A stretch of 64,000 bases of DNA from Hymenobacter nivis (GTDB lineage: Bacteria > Bacteroidota > Bacteroidia > Cytophagales > Hymenobacteraceae): the NCBI RefSeq assembly GCF_003149515.1, contig NZ_CP029145.1, forward strand, positions 1,860,001 through 1,924,000. The letters are read 5' to 3'. Shown here in pieces: positions 26,301-34,944 of the stretch. Position numbers and translations under genes: made by a program. The notes under the pieces are model-generated. The model made no database searches, was not told the origin of the DNA, and saw nothing but the letters and a program-made list of their open reading frames with translations. The first letter of the stretch is position 1. Each line of letters opens with the position of its first letter.

Positions 26301-27368
26301 TCACCGCACCCGCACCAGTAGCTGCTCGGCGGCGTCCCGGTCTGGTGCGGCGGGTAGGGCCGAGGCGGCGAAGGTGGCCTCTACCCGAATTACCAGCTGT
26401 TCAGCCTCGGCCACCAGGGCCCCGTATTCGAATTCGCCGCGGCGGATTTACAGCAGGAATTCCCGGTTGGGGCGGCGCACGTGCAGTTGGCCGGTTTCGG
26501 CGATTTCGCCGGCCATTTGCAGCAGCCGGAACACGTGTAGCATGTTCTTGGCGTCGTAGTTCTTGCCGTGCTGCACCGTGTTCTGGTAGCGCTCAGCGTT
26601 GCGCTTGGCCACCCAATCCCAGTATTCCCGGAACACGCGGCAGTAGGTGCTGTAGCCGTTGCGGTTGAAGGAGAGGTAAGCAACCGGCGCCACGCCCTTG
26701 GGCACGGCCGAGAGCAGCACATCCTGCGACGTATCCGCGTCGCGCACCAAGCCCCGGTAACCCAAGCCCCGGTAACCCAAGCCCCGGCCGGGCGTCTCGT
26801 CCACAAACAGCGCGTAGAGGTCTGTAAGGTGGGGCACGTTGGCCAGGCCGCACTGCGCGGCATCGTAGCCCTACCGCGCCAGCCACGGGCCCACGGGCTG
26901 GCCCCCCGCGCCCACCGTCACGTAGCAGAAGTCCAGCACGGCCTTGCGGGCTGGCGGCTCGGGGTGGTTAATCTTCTTGTTTAGGCCCTTGGCCTTGCGA
27001 ATCTGCGCCACGGCGTATTCGGCGAAGCTCTGCCGGCAGAGCTGGGAGAGGAAGTCCGGGGCCCTAAACTGCGCAAACAGCGGGTGCTGGTAGATGATGC
27101 AATCGGCCGGCGTGCCCAGTAGCTCCAGCACCGTAGGGTTATTTTTCAGCAGAAGCTCCACGAAGCGGAGTAGCTCGTAAAACACCTCATCGTTGGTCGC
27201 ATTCGCCACCTGCGGCACGTAATCTAAGCCAAAAAACTGGTCTTCCGGCAGCACAAACACGCCCTTCAAATCGGTATCCGAGTGCGGCAAATCCGTGCCG
27301 TACGCCCGGCTGCCGCTTACGGCTTCGAATAAAATAAGGCCCTCGTGGCGCAAATCGGCAATGGTCAT
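26301..27368 (-). pseudogene. RlaP-type nucleotidyltransferase (PF10127) with two in-frame stops
   Basis: One continuous 356-codon frame, broken only by a TAG at 26871-26873 and a TAA at 26448-26450. The N-terminal part has the polymerase-beta pattern GSRAYGTDLPHSDTDLKGV, with G-S near residue 19 and the D-x-D metal site, followed by LLKNNPTVLELL and later GYSTYCRVFREYW. The fold belongs to the family named RlaP because it occurs with RNA-repair ligases and kinases. Reading through both stops gives a normal-looking 355-residue protein ending LLVRVR, so the damage is two point changes. A 15-bp unit is tandemly repeated near 26750-26790 (GLGYRGLGYRGL). Confidence 0.75.
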
Positions 27369-27489
27369 GGGGCGAAAGTAGCGCACGCGCAACGCCGCCG
27401 TAGCGCGGGGTTTGCTGGTTAACTGCTACGCCAGCCTCGGCGCAAAATCTCCTGCGCCAACGCGCCGTCCCAAAACCGCCCCCGCCGGC

Positions 27490-28257
27490 TTACCCCGCAA
27501 ACGCCTCCCGTAGCAGCGCCCGGAGTAGCGCATCCAGCTCACCGGCCCGGCCGTCGCGCGCCACCGGCAGGGCCTCCCGCGCCGCCTGCCCCGCCGCTAG
27601 TTCTTCCCGCAGAAACGCCAGCAGCGCCGTGGGCTGGGGCCCCAGCGTCTTCTCGTTTGCTTGGGCTTTGCGTTGCAGCGGCGCGTCCACATCGGCCGCC
27701 AGGGCCCCGGGCAGCAGTGCCCGCAGCGGCGCGAACTCCATCGGTGGCACCGTCTGCCGTTCCCAAATCCAGCGGGCGGCCAGCGCAGCGCGCAGGGCGT
27801 AGAACAGCCGCTTCAGCCGTACTTCTTCGCCCGCCAGGTCTTCGGCTACGCCGCGCCGCAGCTGCCCCAGGTAGTGGTGCAGCCCCGCCTTCAGGTTGAA
27901 CGCTCCGGGCAGGAACGGAGCCAGCCGGGCCCGGAAATCCAGCGCCTCGTGGTACACTACCGGCGACTGCAACCACTCGAACAGCGCCGCGTTGGTGCCG
28001 CGCAGTAGCCGCAGGGCCTTGCGCAGCTCCCAGCCGGCCAGGTCCAACTCGTCGTCCACGGGGAAGTTCAGCGTGTCGGAGCCCTCGTCCAGGGCCAAGT
28101 ACCAGTCCGCCGGGTGGCAATAAATGAACCGCCCGTCGTAATCCGAATCCGGCGAAGGAAACCCCCAGGCCCGGCTGCCCGACTCGCAGGCATAGAGGAT
28201 GCGGATGCCGTGCGCGGCTTCGAGGTCTACAAGGGCCGTTTGGATGCGGAAAGTCAT
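27490..28257 (-). CDS. RlaP-type nucleotidyltransferase (PF10127), intact paralogue
   Basis: A 255-residue member of the same family as the neighbouring pseudogene. The active-site region GSRAWGFPSPDSDYDGRFIY (residues about 26-45) carries the G-S and D-x-D pattern of DNA polymerase beta-like nucleotidyltransferases. A helical region with LFEWLQSPVVYH and LKRLFYALRAALAARWIWE follows. The family is linked by gene neighbourhood to RNA repair; its reaction is not well defined, but nucleotide addition to damaged RNA ends is a reasonable inference. The frame is open to 28305; the ATG at 28255-28257 (MTFRIQTALV) is preferred. It is divergent from the toxin gene with 46 bp between. Confidence 0.8.
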   Translation of the reverse strand: MTFRIQTALVDLEAAHGIRILYACESGSRAWGFPSPDSDYDGRFIYCHPADWYLALDEGSDTLNFPVDDELDLAGWELRKALRLLRGTNAALFEWLQSPVVYHEALDFRARLAPFLPGAFNLKAGLHHYLGQLRRGVAEDLAGEEVRLKRLFYALRAALAARWIWERQTVPPMEFAPLRALLPGALAADVDAPLQRKAQANEKTLGPQPTALLAFLREELAAGQAAREALPVARDGRAGELDALLRALLREAFAG

Positions 28258-28303
28258 TGAGTTTCTTAAACAGGAAACCTTATCTTCGCTGAAAGTGTAC
28301 CCC

Positions 28304-28645
28304 ATGAAAGAGAAATTTCAGGTTCAGTTATCCAGCGAAGTACGCGAGTTTATTGGAAGTTTAGACGAAAAAACCCGTGACAAGATTCTCTACAACATTC
28401 GCAAAGCCCAGCTAATAAACGACCAAGAGCTATTCAAAAAGCTAACCAACGGGATATGGGAATTCAGAACCTTATTCAACAAAACCAACTACCGAATTTT
28501 TGCTTTCTGGGACAAATCCGGTTCAGTTGATACCTTGGTGCTGACAACGCATGGCATCATCAAAAAGACCGGCAAAACGCCCCAAATTGACTTGGATAAA
28601 GCTGAGAGAATTCGTAAAATTTATTTCGAACAGAAAACTAACTAG
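28304..28645 (+). CDS. RelE/HigB-type toxin (Gp49-like)
   Basis: A 113-residue protein with the pattern of phage-derived Gp49/HigB-like toxins: VREFIGSLDEKTRDKILYNI, then LTNGIWEFRTLFNKTNYRIFAFWD and LTTHGIIKKTGKTP with lysine-rich C-terminal helices. Such toxins are ribosome-dependent mRNA endonucleases. The toxin gene comes first and the antitoxin second with 2 bp between them, the usual HigBA order. Codon use is AT-richer than the flanking nucleotidyltransferase genes, consistent with recent acquisition. The ATG at 28304 is used. Confidence 0.85.
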   Translation: MKEKFQVQLSSEVREFIGSLDEKTRDKILYNIRKAQLINDQELFKKLTNGIWEFRTLFNKTNYRIFAFWDKSGSVDTLVLTTHGIIKKTGKTPQIDLDKAERIRKIYFEQKTN

Positions 28646-28647
28646 CT

Positions 28648-28977
28648 ATGAAAACCGACGATAAAATGAAATTCTATGCGCTGGACGAAGTCGTTGATGA
28701 ACACATCGGCCCCGTCGGCACGCCCAAGCGCGACGCTTTTGAAGAGGAATTACGCCTCGACCTGCTCGGCAAAGCTATCAAAGAAGCCCGCCTGCAACGC
28801 AACCTGACCCAGCAGCAACTTGGGGAACTAGTGGGCGTGCAGAAAGCGCAGATTTCCAAGCTGGAGAACAGCATAACCGATGCGCGTTTTGATACGGTAA
28901 TGAAGGTGTTTAAAGCGTTGAACGCAAAGGTTAATTTCAGTGTGGAATTACTGAATCAGAATTCGGTAGTTGTATAG
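28648..28977 (+). CDS. XRE-family antitoxin (HigA-like)
   Basis: A 109-residue partner of the toxin. The helix-turn-helix (QQQLGELVGVQKAQISKLEN, near residues 55-75) binds DNA and represses the pair's own promoter, and the N-terminal part (YALDEVVDEHIGPVG) probably contacts the toxin. The start follows the toxin stop by 2 bp, indicating translational coupling. Both genes look complete, so the module should be active. Confidence 0.88.
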   Translation: MKTDDKMKFYALDEVVDEHIGPVGTPKRDAFEEELRLDLLGKAIKEARLQRNLTQQQLGELVGVQKAQISKLENSITDARFDTVMKVFKALNAKVNFSVELLNQNSVVV

Positions 28978-29131
28978 TAAGGTCGGTTAATTAGAAATAA
29001 AGCATTACTTCCTCTTAAAAAAAATACTTAGAATGTATACTGTAAAATCAAACTCAAAGAACGAAGGGTTGGACTTTCATACTTTTAATGAGTAATTTCT
29101 AAACATATGTAGTCAGCGTAAACATGATGGA

Positions 29132-29716
29132 ATGGCATCAGCATTTGCATTTATACTTTATGATTTTACAAATCCACAAATTGCTGAAGTTTTAAACAAA
29201 GAAAGCTATTGGCTAAGTCTTGATTCAACATCTGAAAAATATTTGACCGTTTTTAGCTTTCATTATAAACCCAAAATGCGTTATAGAAGAATAAAACATA
29301 TAAATACCCAAGGAGACTACGAAACTAAGTATTTAACTAATATTAGCAGTTTCAACAACCCATCTCATGAATCAAATGATATTATTAAGAAGTACTTTGG
29401 AGAAGAAGTACAGGTAAAATATCCTGCTATACTGTTTTTTAAAATTCAAGACGGCCAGGTTATAGATTACACTATGATTGAGCTTGAAGAAAATCTAATT
29501 GAACAATCCTTCTTAGAACTCCAGGGCTATATCACTGTTGCTGTTGAGGCTCTAAAGAAAATCAGTATAGAGAATAAAGATAATAGCGAAGAAATATTCC
29601 ACTTAGTTAACCTGCGAGTGGGCGATATGAGGGATCGACGAACGATAGGAAAAGTACTCAAGAAAATTACATCAGTGGCTGAACTTGGGTCCGCAATAAT
29701 GGGGCTCAAACCATAA
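29132..29716 (+). CDS. AT-rich orphan, hypothetical protein
   Basis: A 194-residue protein of no recognised family. It has no signal peptide and no long hydrophobic segment. Alternating beta-like and charged stretches (FHYKPKMRYRRIKHI, YPAILFFKIQDGQVIDYTMI) suggest a soluble alpha/beta protein with a helical tail (LVNLRVGDMRDRRTIGKVLKKI). Base and codon use is far AT-richer than its neighbours (AAA, ATT, TTA preferred), a sign of transfer. It ends 12 bp from the converging pnkp pseudogene and follows the toxin-antitoxin pair, so a defence or cargo role is possible but unproven. Confidence 0.6.
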   Translation: MASAFAFILYDFTNPQIAEVLNKESYWLSLDSTSEKYLTVFSFHYKPKMRYRRIKHINTQGDYETKYLTNISSFNNPSHESNDIIKKYFGEEVQVKYPAILFFKIQDGQVIDYTMIELEENLIEQSFLELQGYITVAVEALKKISIENKDNSEEIFHLVNLRVGDMRDRRTIGKVLKKITSVAELGSAIMGLKP

Positions 29717-29728
29717 TAATTAGTTTCA

Positions 29729-32350
29729 CTACAACCGCGGGTCCACCGCCTCGCTTTCCAGCGCGAGGACGCCGAACACGCATTGGTGTACGCGGCGCAG
29801 CGGCTGGCCGGCCACGAAGCGCTCCAGCCCTTCCACGCCCAGCGAAAACTCGCGCAGGGCCAGGTTGCGCTTGGCTTTTGGCGCTCCAGGTTGCCGGGCA
29901 GCAGGTAATCAGGCCCGTAGATGATGCGCAGGTACTCGGGGCCCCGGCACTTGAGGGCCGGTTGCAGCGGGCTCTGGCCTTTCAGGGCCACGAAGTCGTA
30001 GGGCTTCACCACCATGCCCTCGCCGCCGGCCGCCGTCAGGTCCGTCCACAACTGGATGGCGGCTTCCACGGCGGCGGGGTCTTGCAACGCTACCACTTGG
30101 TAGGGCGTGGCGCGCAGCAGGCCCGGATCGGCCAGGGCGAGGGCGCGCAGGGTTTCCATGTGCCAAGAGTAGTCGCGGTCGAAGTACGTGTGGCCCTCGG
30201 TGGCGAGCAGGTGAAGGGGGCCAGCTTGAGGTCGTCGAGGGAATGCACGGGCCTGCAGTAGCGGCGGTAGGCGTCGGCGTAGTGGGCGGCGGCTTCGCGG
30301 CGGGCTGTCGTGCGGGCCAATAGGGCCCCGGCGCCGGCGAGGCCGCGGGCGGCGGCGGCGGCCAGCACGGCTTCGGCCTGGGGCAGGGCGGCGGTGGCGG
30401 TGGCGGCCACGGCGGCGTACTGGGTTTTCACCAGCTCCTGGGCCTTGGCCGACCACGGCAGCAGCTCGGCGTCGAGGCACACCCAGTCGGTGTCGAACTT
30501 CTCCCAGAAGCCGGCCGTGGCCAGGGCGTCGCGCAGGCGGGCCAGGAAGGCCGTTTCCAGGGCCCCATCGGTGAAGAAGTTGCGCCCGGTGCGGGTGTGT
30601 AGCACTTGCCGATATCCTCGCCCACCAGGCCCAGGCGGCGCTGGATGGCGGCTTCGTCGCGGCCCAGCACCACCACCACGCGGCTGCCCATGTGCTTTTC
30701 CTCGCAGACCACGCGCGCCACGCCCTGCCGCTGGTAGTAGTCGAAGGCTTCGGCGGGGTGCTCGAGCAGGTCGGGCAGGGCCGAGGTTTCGGTGGGCGAC
30801 ATGGTGGGCGGCAGGTACAGCAGCCACTTAGGATGCACGGCGAAGCGGCTCATCACCTCCAGGGCGGCCACCGCGTTTTCCTCCCGAATGGTGACGCCAC
30901 GCAGCAGCCGGGTTTCGATGAACTGCTTACCCGTCACGTCGCTAATGTCAAGCAGGTCGTCGTTTTCGTGCTGGGCGGCATTGGTGCCTGGTGCTTGGTG
31001 CGCGGTGCTTGGATTGTCCTGCTGCGCATCGGCAGCTAACTACTTGTAATTCAGAGGGCGCACGGGCTCGCTGTACACCTGCGCGGCGGGCACGGCCACC
31101 AGCTCGCGCTCGGGGTACCGCAGGGCCGTGAGGCGGCCCCCGAACACGCAGCCCGTGTCGAGGTCGATGGTGTTGTTGAGCCATTCGGCGTCGGGCACGG
31201 GCGTGTGGCCGAAGGCCACCAGGGCCCGGCCGCGGTACTCGCGGGCCCACTCGTAGCGCACGGGCAGGCCGAATTCGTCAATCTCGCCGGTGCTCTCGCC
31301 AAAGAGCGCAAAGGCCCGCACGGCCCCCGAGCCACGGCCCTGCATGGCCTCGGGCAGGCCGGCGTGGGCCACGACTAAGCTGCCGCCGTCGAGCACGTAG
31401 TGGCTCACCAGGCCGTCGAGGAAGCGCCGCACGTCGCCCTTGAACGCCTCGGGCTCGGCTTCGAGCTGGGCCAGGGTTTCGGCCAGGCCGTGGTTCACGG
31501 TGACCTTTTTGCCGTTGAGGTGGCGCAGGAGCTTGATGTCGTGGTTGCCGGGCATGCACAGCGCGGTGCCGGCGCGCACCATGCTCATCACCAGGCGCAA
31601 CACCTGCGGCGAAGCGGGGCCCCGGTCCACGAGGTCGCCCAGGAAAATGGCGCGGCGCCCCGCCGGCGGCGTCACCCGGATGCCCAAGTCGCGCACGTCG
31701 GCCACGGGCTCGTCGTGCAGCGCGTAGCCCAGCTTCTCCAGCAGCGCGCGCAGCTCGTGGTAGCAGCCGTGCACGTCGCCGATGAGGTCGAAGGGGCCCG
31801 TTTCCTCCCGGCGGTTGTTGTAGAGCTGGTCGCGGGTGATGCTTTGCACGGCGTCGATTTCCGCTTCGCCGCGCAGGTGGTGGATGTGGCGAAACCCTTC
31901 CTCCTTGAGGGTGCGCAGGCTGCGGCGCAGCGCCTGGCGGTGCCGGGCCACCACGTGGGGCCCCACGCCGCGCCGCTCGGGGCGCTGGGCGTTGCGGGCC
32001 AGGGCCACGCCGTCGGGCACGTCGAGCACCACGGGCACGGGCAGCACGTGGTACTGCCGGGCCAGGGCCACCAGGGGCTTGCGGCTCTCGGGCTGCACGT
32101 TAGTGGCGTCCACCACGGTCAGTAGCCCGCGCTTCAGGCGCTTGGCCACCAGGTAGTGCAGCAGCTCAAAGGCGTCCTGGCTGGCCGATTGGTCGTTCTC
32201 GTCGTCGGCCACCAGGCCCCGGCAGGTGTCCGACGACACAATTTCGGTGGGCTTGAACAAGCGCCGGGCAAACGTGGACTTGCCCGCCCCCGTGCTGCCA
32301 ATGAGCAGAACCAGGGCGAGTTCGGGGACCTTCAGGGTATCTTGGGGCAT
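29729..32350 (-). pseudogene. pnkp: Polynucleotide kinase-phosphatase-ligase (bacterial Pnkp), degraded
   Basis: The span of about 870 codons equals intact bacterial Pnkp. The first 436 codons (32350-31040) are open and contain the kinase P-loop GSTGAGKST (near residue 18) and the metallophosphatase set GDVHGCYHEL, GDLVDRGP and GNHD. A TAG at 31042-31040 ends this frame. The ligase domain is still readable beyond it (motif I CEEKHMGSR) but is broken by frame changes near 30600, 30215 and 29875; the final frame ends at 29731-29729. Pnkp heals RNA 5'-OH and 2',3'-cyclic phosphate ends and, with Hen1, seals and methylates them. The kinase-phosphatase half might still be made as a separate enzyme. 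Confidence 0.85.
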
Positions 32351-32442
32351 TGGAAAGGAATACTTTGTAATAAAATCTTATTAATTACTCGCTCAAAAAG
32401 GACTCAGATACCCTCATTTTACTACGCATTAATTCTTAAAAA

Positions 32443-33345
32443 ATGCCTGAAGCAACTGAATTTGAGGAGAAGGAATATGAAAACCCTTTGAATCACCAAC
32501 TTCTTTTAAAGTCTAATAATTTATGGACACCTGGACAAGTTTTTGAAAAAGCATTTGGAATAGACTCTGCTCTTCTTGCGCTTAACTACAATTTTTGGGC
32601 TATCAACGGTTATGATTCAATACCAGAAGGAGTGTTTCTCAACACTTATAATTGGGACCATTTATGGACTCCGTCAACAAGAGCCCGTCAAAGATTTCCA
32701 TCATTTAAATTAAATGTTTTGATACAAGCAAAAAGGCCGGAATATAGATTAGGAATAAATTCCGATTATGCGAATTATGGCATCAAAAATCACTATTGGC
32801 AATTCAGCGTAACCAAACATCAACAAGAAATTTTAGAGCAGGTTGAAACAGCACTTGCATCAGATGCACTAGTCACATACGCTTGTCCAACTTTTCATAA
32901 ATTTTCTGAGTTAGACAATCATATATCATCTGGAGGATTAGTGTCTAACTCTACTTTTGTTAAACCTTCAATATTAAAAGATCATAAGAGATGGATTTAC
33001 GACCAACCTGGCACTACCGGCTTAGGTTGTTCTAAGATTGAGAGATACAGTGACATAAGCTTTGAACAGCAAATTCAAGAACTATTTATAGATAGACGGA
33101 TTGAAATTAATGATGATAGCGACACTAACCAAGCGCTTCAAAACCTTTTACAGCTTGAAAAAATTGCTATTAGTATTTGTGAAGAAGTTAACCAAAACAA
33201 TGCTATTGCTGCTGCATTTTTGAGAAGAAGGCAAATTTTGCTACCTGAAATTAATACAATTGGTGTAGATGTTGATGCGATAAGAAGTTTCCTAACATTT
33301 AAACTTTTTGTTTCAACCACAAACACACTTTGGATGACTTCCTAA
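32443..33345 (+). CDS. AT-rich orphan, hypothetical protein with a nuclease-like QxK motif
   Basis: A 300-residue protein with no family I can name. It lacks a signal peptide or membrane helices. Its base composition (about one-third GC by eye) contrasts sharply with both neighbours. The segment FKLNVLIQAKRPEYR (near residues 88-102) resembles the (D/E/Q)-x-K half of a PD-(D/E)xK nuclease core, with acidic residues upstream (WDHLW), but this is weak evidence. The N-terminal part recalls proteins that recognise their own kind of target (FLNTYNWDHLWTPSTRARQRFP). It sits between the degraded pnkp and hen1 genes in the opposite orientation, so it interrupts what is normally an operon. Confidence 0.6.
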   Translation: MPEATEFEEKEYENPLNHQLLLKSNNLWTPGQVFEKAFGIDSALLALNYNFWAINGYDSIPEGVFLNTYNWDHLWTPSTRARQRFPSFKLNVLIQAKRPEYRLGINSDYANYGIKNHYWQFSVTKHQQEILEQVETALASDALVTYACPTFHKFSELDNHISSGGLVSNSTFVKPSILKDHKRWIYDQPGTTGLGCSKIERYSDISFEQQIQELFIDRRIEINDDSDTNQALQNLLQLEKIAISICEEVNQNNAIAAAFLRRRQILLPEINTIGVDVDAIRSFLTFKLFVSTTNTLWMTS

Positions 33346-33346
33346 T

Positions 33347-33955
33347 TTAAATATTGCTGAACACCGCCATCTGCGACGGGGGCCCTACGCCTTCCGCTTC
33401 CTCGCCCATGCCCACCAGCTGCACTTGGTAGCCGTGCCGCTCGGCTACGGCGGTGGCCCAGGCGGCGAACTCGGCGCGGGACCATTCGAAGCGGTGGTCG
33501 GTGTGGCGGAATTCGCCGGCGTTGAGCGTTTCGTAGAGTTGGTTGTAGTCGGCGTTGGGGGTGGTGACGAAGACGTGCGCCGGGCGGGCCTGGCCGAACA
33601 CCACGGTTTCCAGGGCCCCCAGGCGGTTGGCGTCGAGGTGCTCGATGACTTCGACCAGCGCCGCCGCGTCGAAGCCGGCGAGGCGCTCGTCGCGGTAGAG
33701 CAGCGAGCCCTGAATAAGGTCGAGGCGGGCGCGCTGGCGCGGGGGCATTTCGGCCAGGTGCAGGCGGGCCGCGGCGCGGCTCAGCGCCTGGTGCGACACG
33801 ACCATGCCGAGAAGGTACTCGATTTTGGGCTGGCAGGAGCAGGCGCAGCAGCTTGCCTTCGCCACAGCCCAGGTCCAGCACGCGCCGGGGGCCCAAGTCG
33901 TACATTGCCTGGGCCACTTGCTGGAGGCGCTGGTCGTAGAGGGAAACCCCGCCCC
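33347..33955 (-). pseudogene. hen1: Hen1-type RNA 3'-end 2'-O-methyltransferase, truncated and frameshifted
   Basis: Only the methyltransferase domain remains. The SAM-binding motif RRVLDLGCGEGKLLRLLL (33852-33905) is in one frame, and the rest (IEYLLGMVVSHQALSRAAARL, EVIEHLD, FVTTPNADYN, RHTDHRFEWS) is in another; the frame changes near 33835. The metal-binding residues E-x-x-E-H and the histidine of FRHTDHRFEW are present. The N-terminal half that normally activates Pnkp's ligase is missing, and a stop precedes the remaining part. Hen1 methylates the 2'-OH at a break before sealing so the RNA cannot be cut again at the same place. Confidence 0.8.
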
Positions 33956-34142
33956 CTAGCCACTAGCTCCGATAGGGAGGGGAGACTGATTCCTGGCGTT
34001 AGACCAGCTGGGTATTGCAGCCGGGGCCCCGGGCGCATTGCCCGGCCCCCCCGCGCTTGTGCGAATTGCGCGGTAGCTTATGCTCCCAAACCAGTCGCTA
34101 GGTTCACCCCGCGGTGCCTCACGTTGCCCAGCGCCACCACTT

Positions 34143-34871
34143 ATGAAACAATTATTTCTACTACTGTTGCTGCTACCGTTATCGTTTTGCGCCACACTCC
34201 CGGAGCCGGAGTTCAAAGAGTGTCCTTGCACGCACACCAATCCGCAAAAACTCCTCTACAATCAAATCCTTACTGAATTAATCGAGCATCATTTCTACAA
34301 TTATTACCTGGTAAAAGACGCTAGCGAAGCAATTGATAAAATGGCCGTAGCCAGCGTAAGTATTCCGGGAATAGAGCGCTTGGAAGTCCGCTACCAGAAC
34401 CAGTTGTTCAACCGCAAATCGCGCTTCAAAACTATTTATCTAGACACGGTTTCGCGCAGTTCATTTGCCGGGTCCATTAATTTAAAAATAGACCCAGATG
34501 CAATGGATGGGCTTTCCGTGACAAAAGTCAATACGTTGCTAGCCCAGGTCGTCCCCCGGCACGAGGCCGCTACCGCAGCCCAATTAAATACCCTCCAGGC
34601 GGTAATGACACCGGCAGATTTCCAACTCTGCACTGCCAAAATAGCCTACGCCGTCCCGAGGGCACCCCACGAATACGCTAGCGAACAGGACGCCCACCAA
34701 TTCGGGCGTATTCGCTTTTCCAACATCGTTTTCAGCGCGGACAAAACCCAGGCCCTGGTGAGCTACGACTGGTTCTGCGGCAGCAAATGCGGCCTGGGCG
34801 AATTATTAGTAGTCCACAGAGTAGCCGGCAAATGGCGCATCAAACACGCCGAGATGCTGTGGATTTCCTAA
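34143..34871 (+). CDS. Lipoprotein, hypothetical
   Basis: A 242-residue predicted lipoprotein: a hydrophobic signal of 15 residues followed by LSFC, where the cysteine (residue 16) would be lipidated. Four more cysteines follow, two just after the signal (CPC, residues 27-29) and two in WFCGSKCGLGE near residue 215. The C-terminal region SYDWFCGSKCGLGELLVVHR...WRIKHAEMLWIS resembles a short NTF2-like or DUF4440-like tail in which a cysteine pair may form a disulfide. The start is the ATG at 34143, not the upstream 34080. Its function is unknown; the nearby composition is intermediate in GC. Confidence 0.7.
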   Translation: MKQLFLLLLLLPLSFCATLPEPEFKECPCTHTNPQKLLYNQILTELIEHHFYNYYLVKDASEAIDKMAVASVSIPGIERLEVRYQNQLFNRKSRFKTIYLDTVSRSSFAGSINLKIDPDAMDGLSVTKVNTLLAQVVPRHEAATAAQLNTLQAVMTPADFQLCTAKIAYAVPRAPHEYASEQDAHQFGRIRFSNIVFSADKTQALVSYDWFCGSKCGLGELLVVHRVAGKWRIKHAEMLWIS

Positions 34872-34944
34872 CGAGCAAAATAGAGTGTCCACCTGATGAC
34901 AAAGGGGCGCGGACCCCTATTTTGCACCAAGCGGACGGCCGCCG

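Noticed and set aside
26745..26795. Short tandem repeats (GLGYRGLGYRGL) considered as a CRISPR or VNTR locus
   Set aside because: Three 15-bp units without spacers, lying inside a pseudogene frame.
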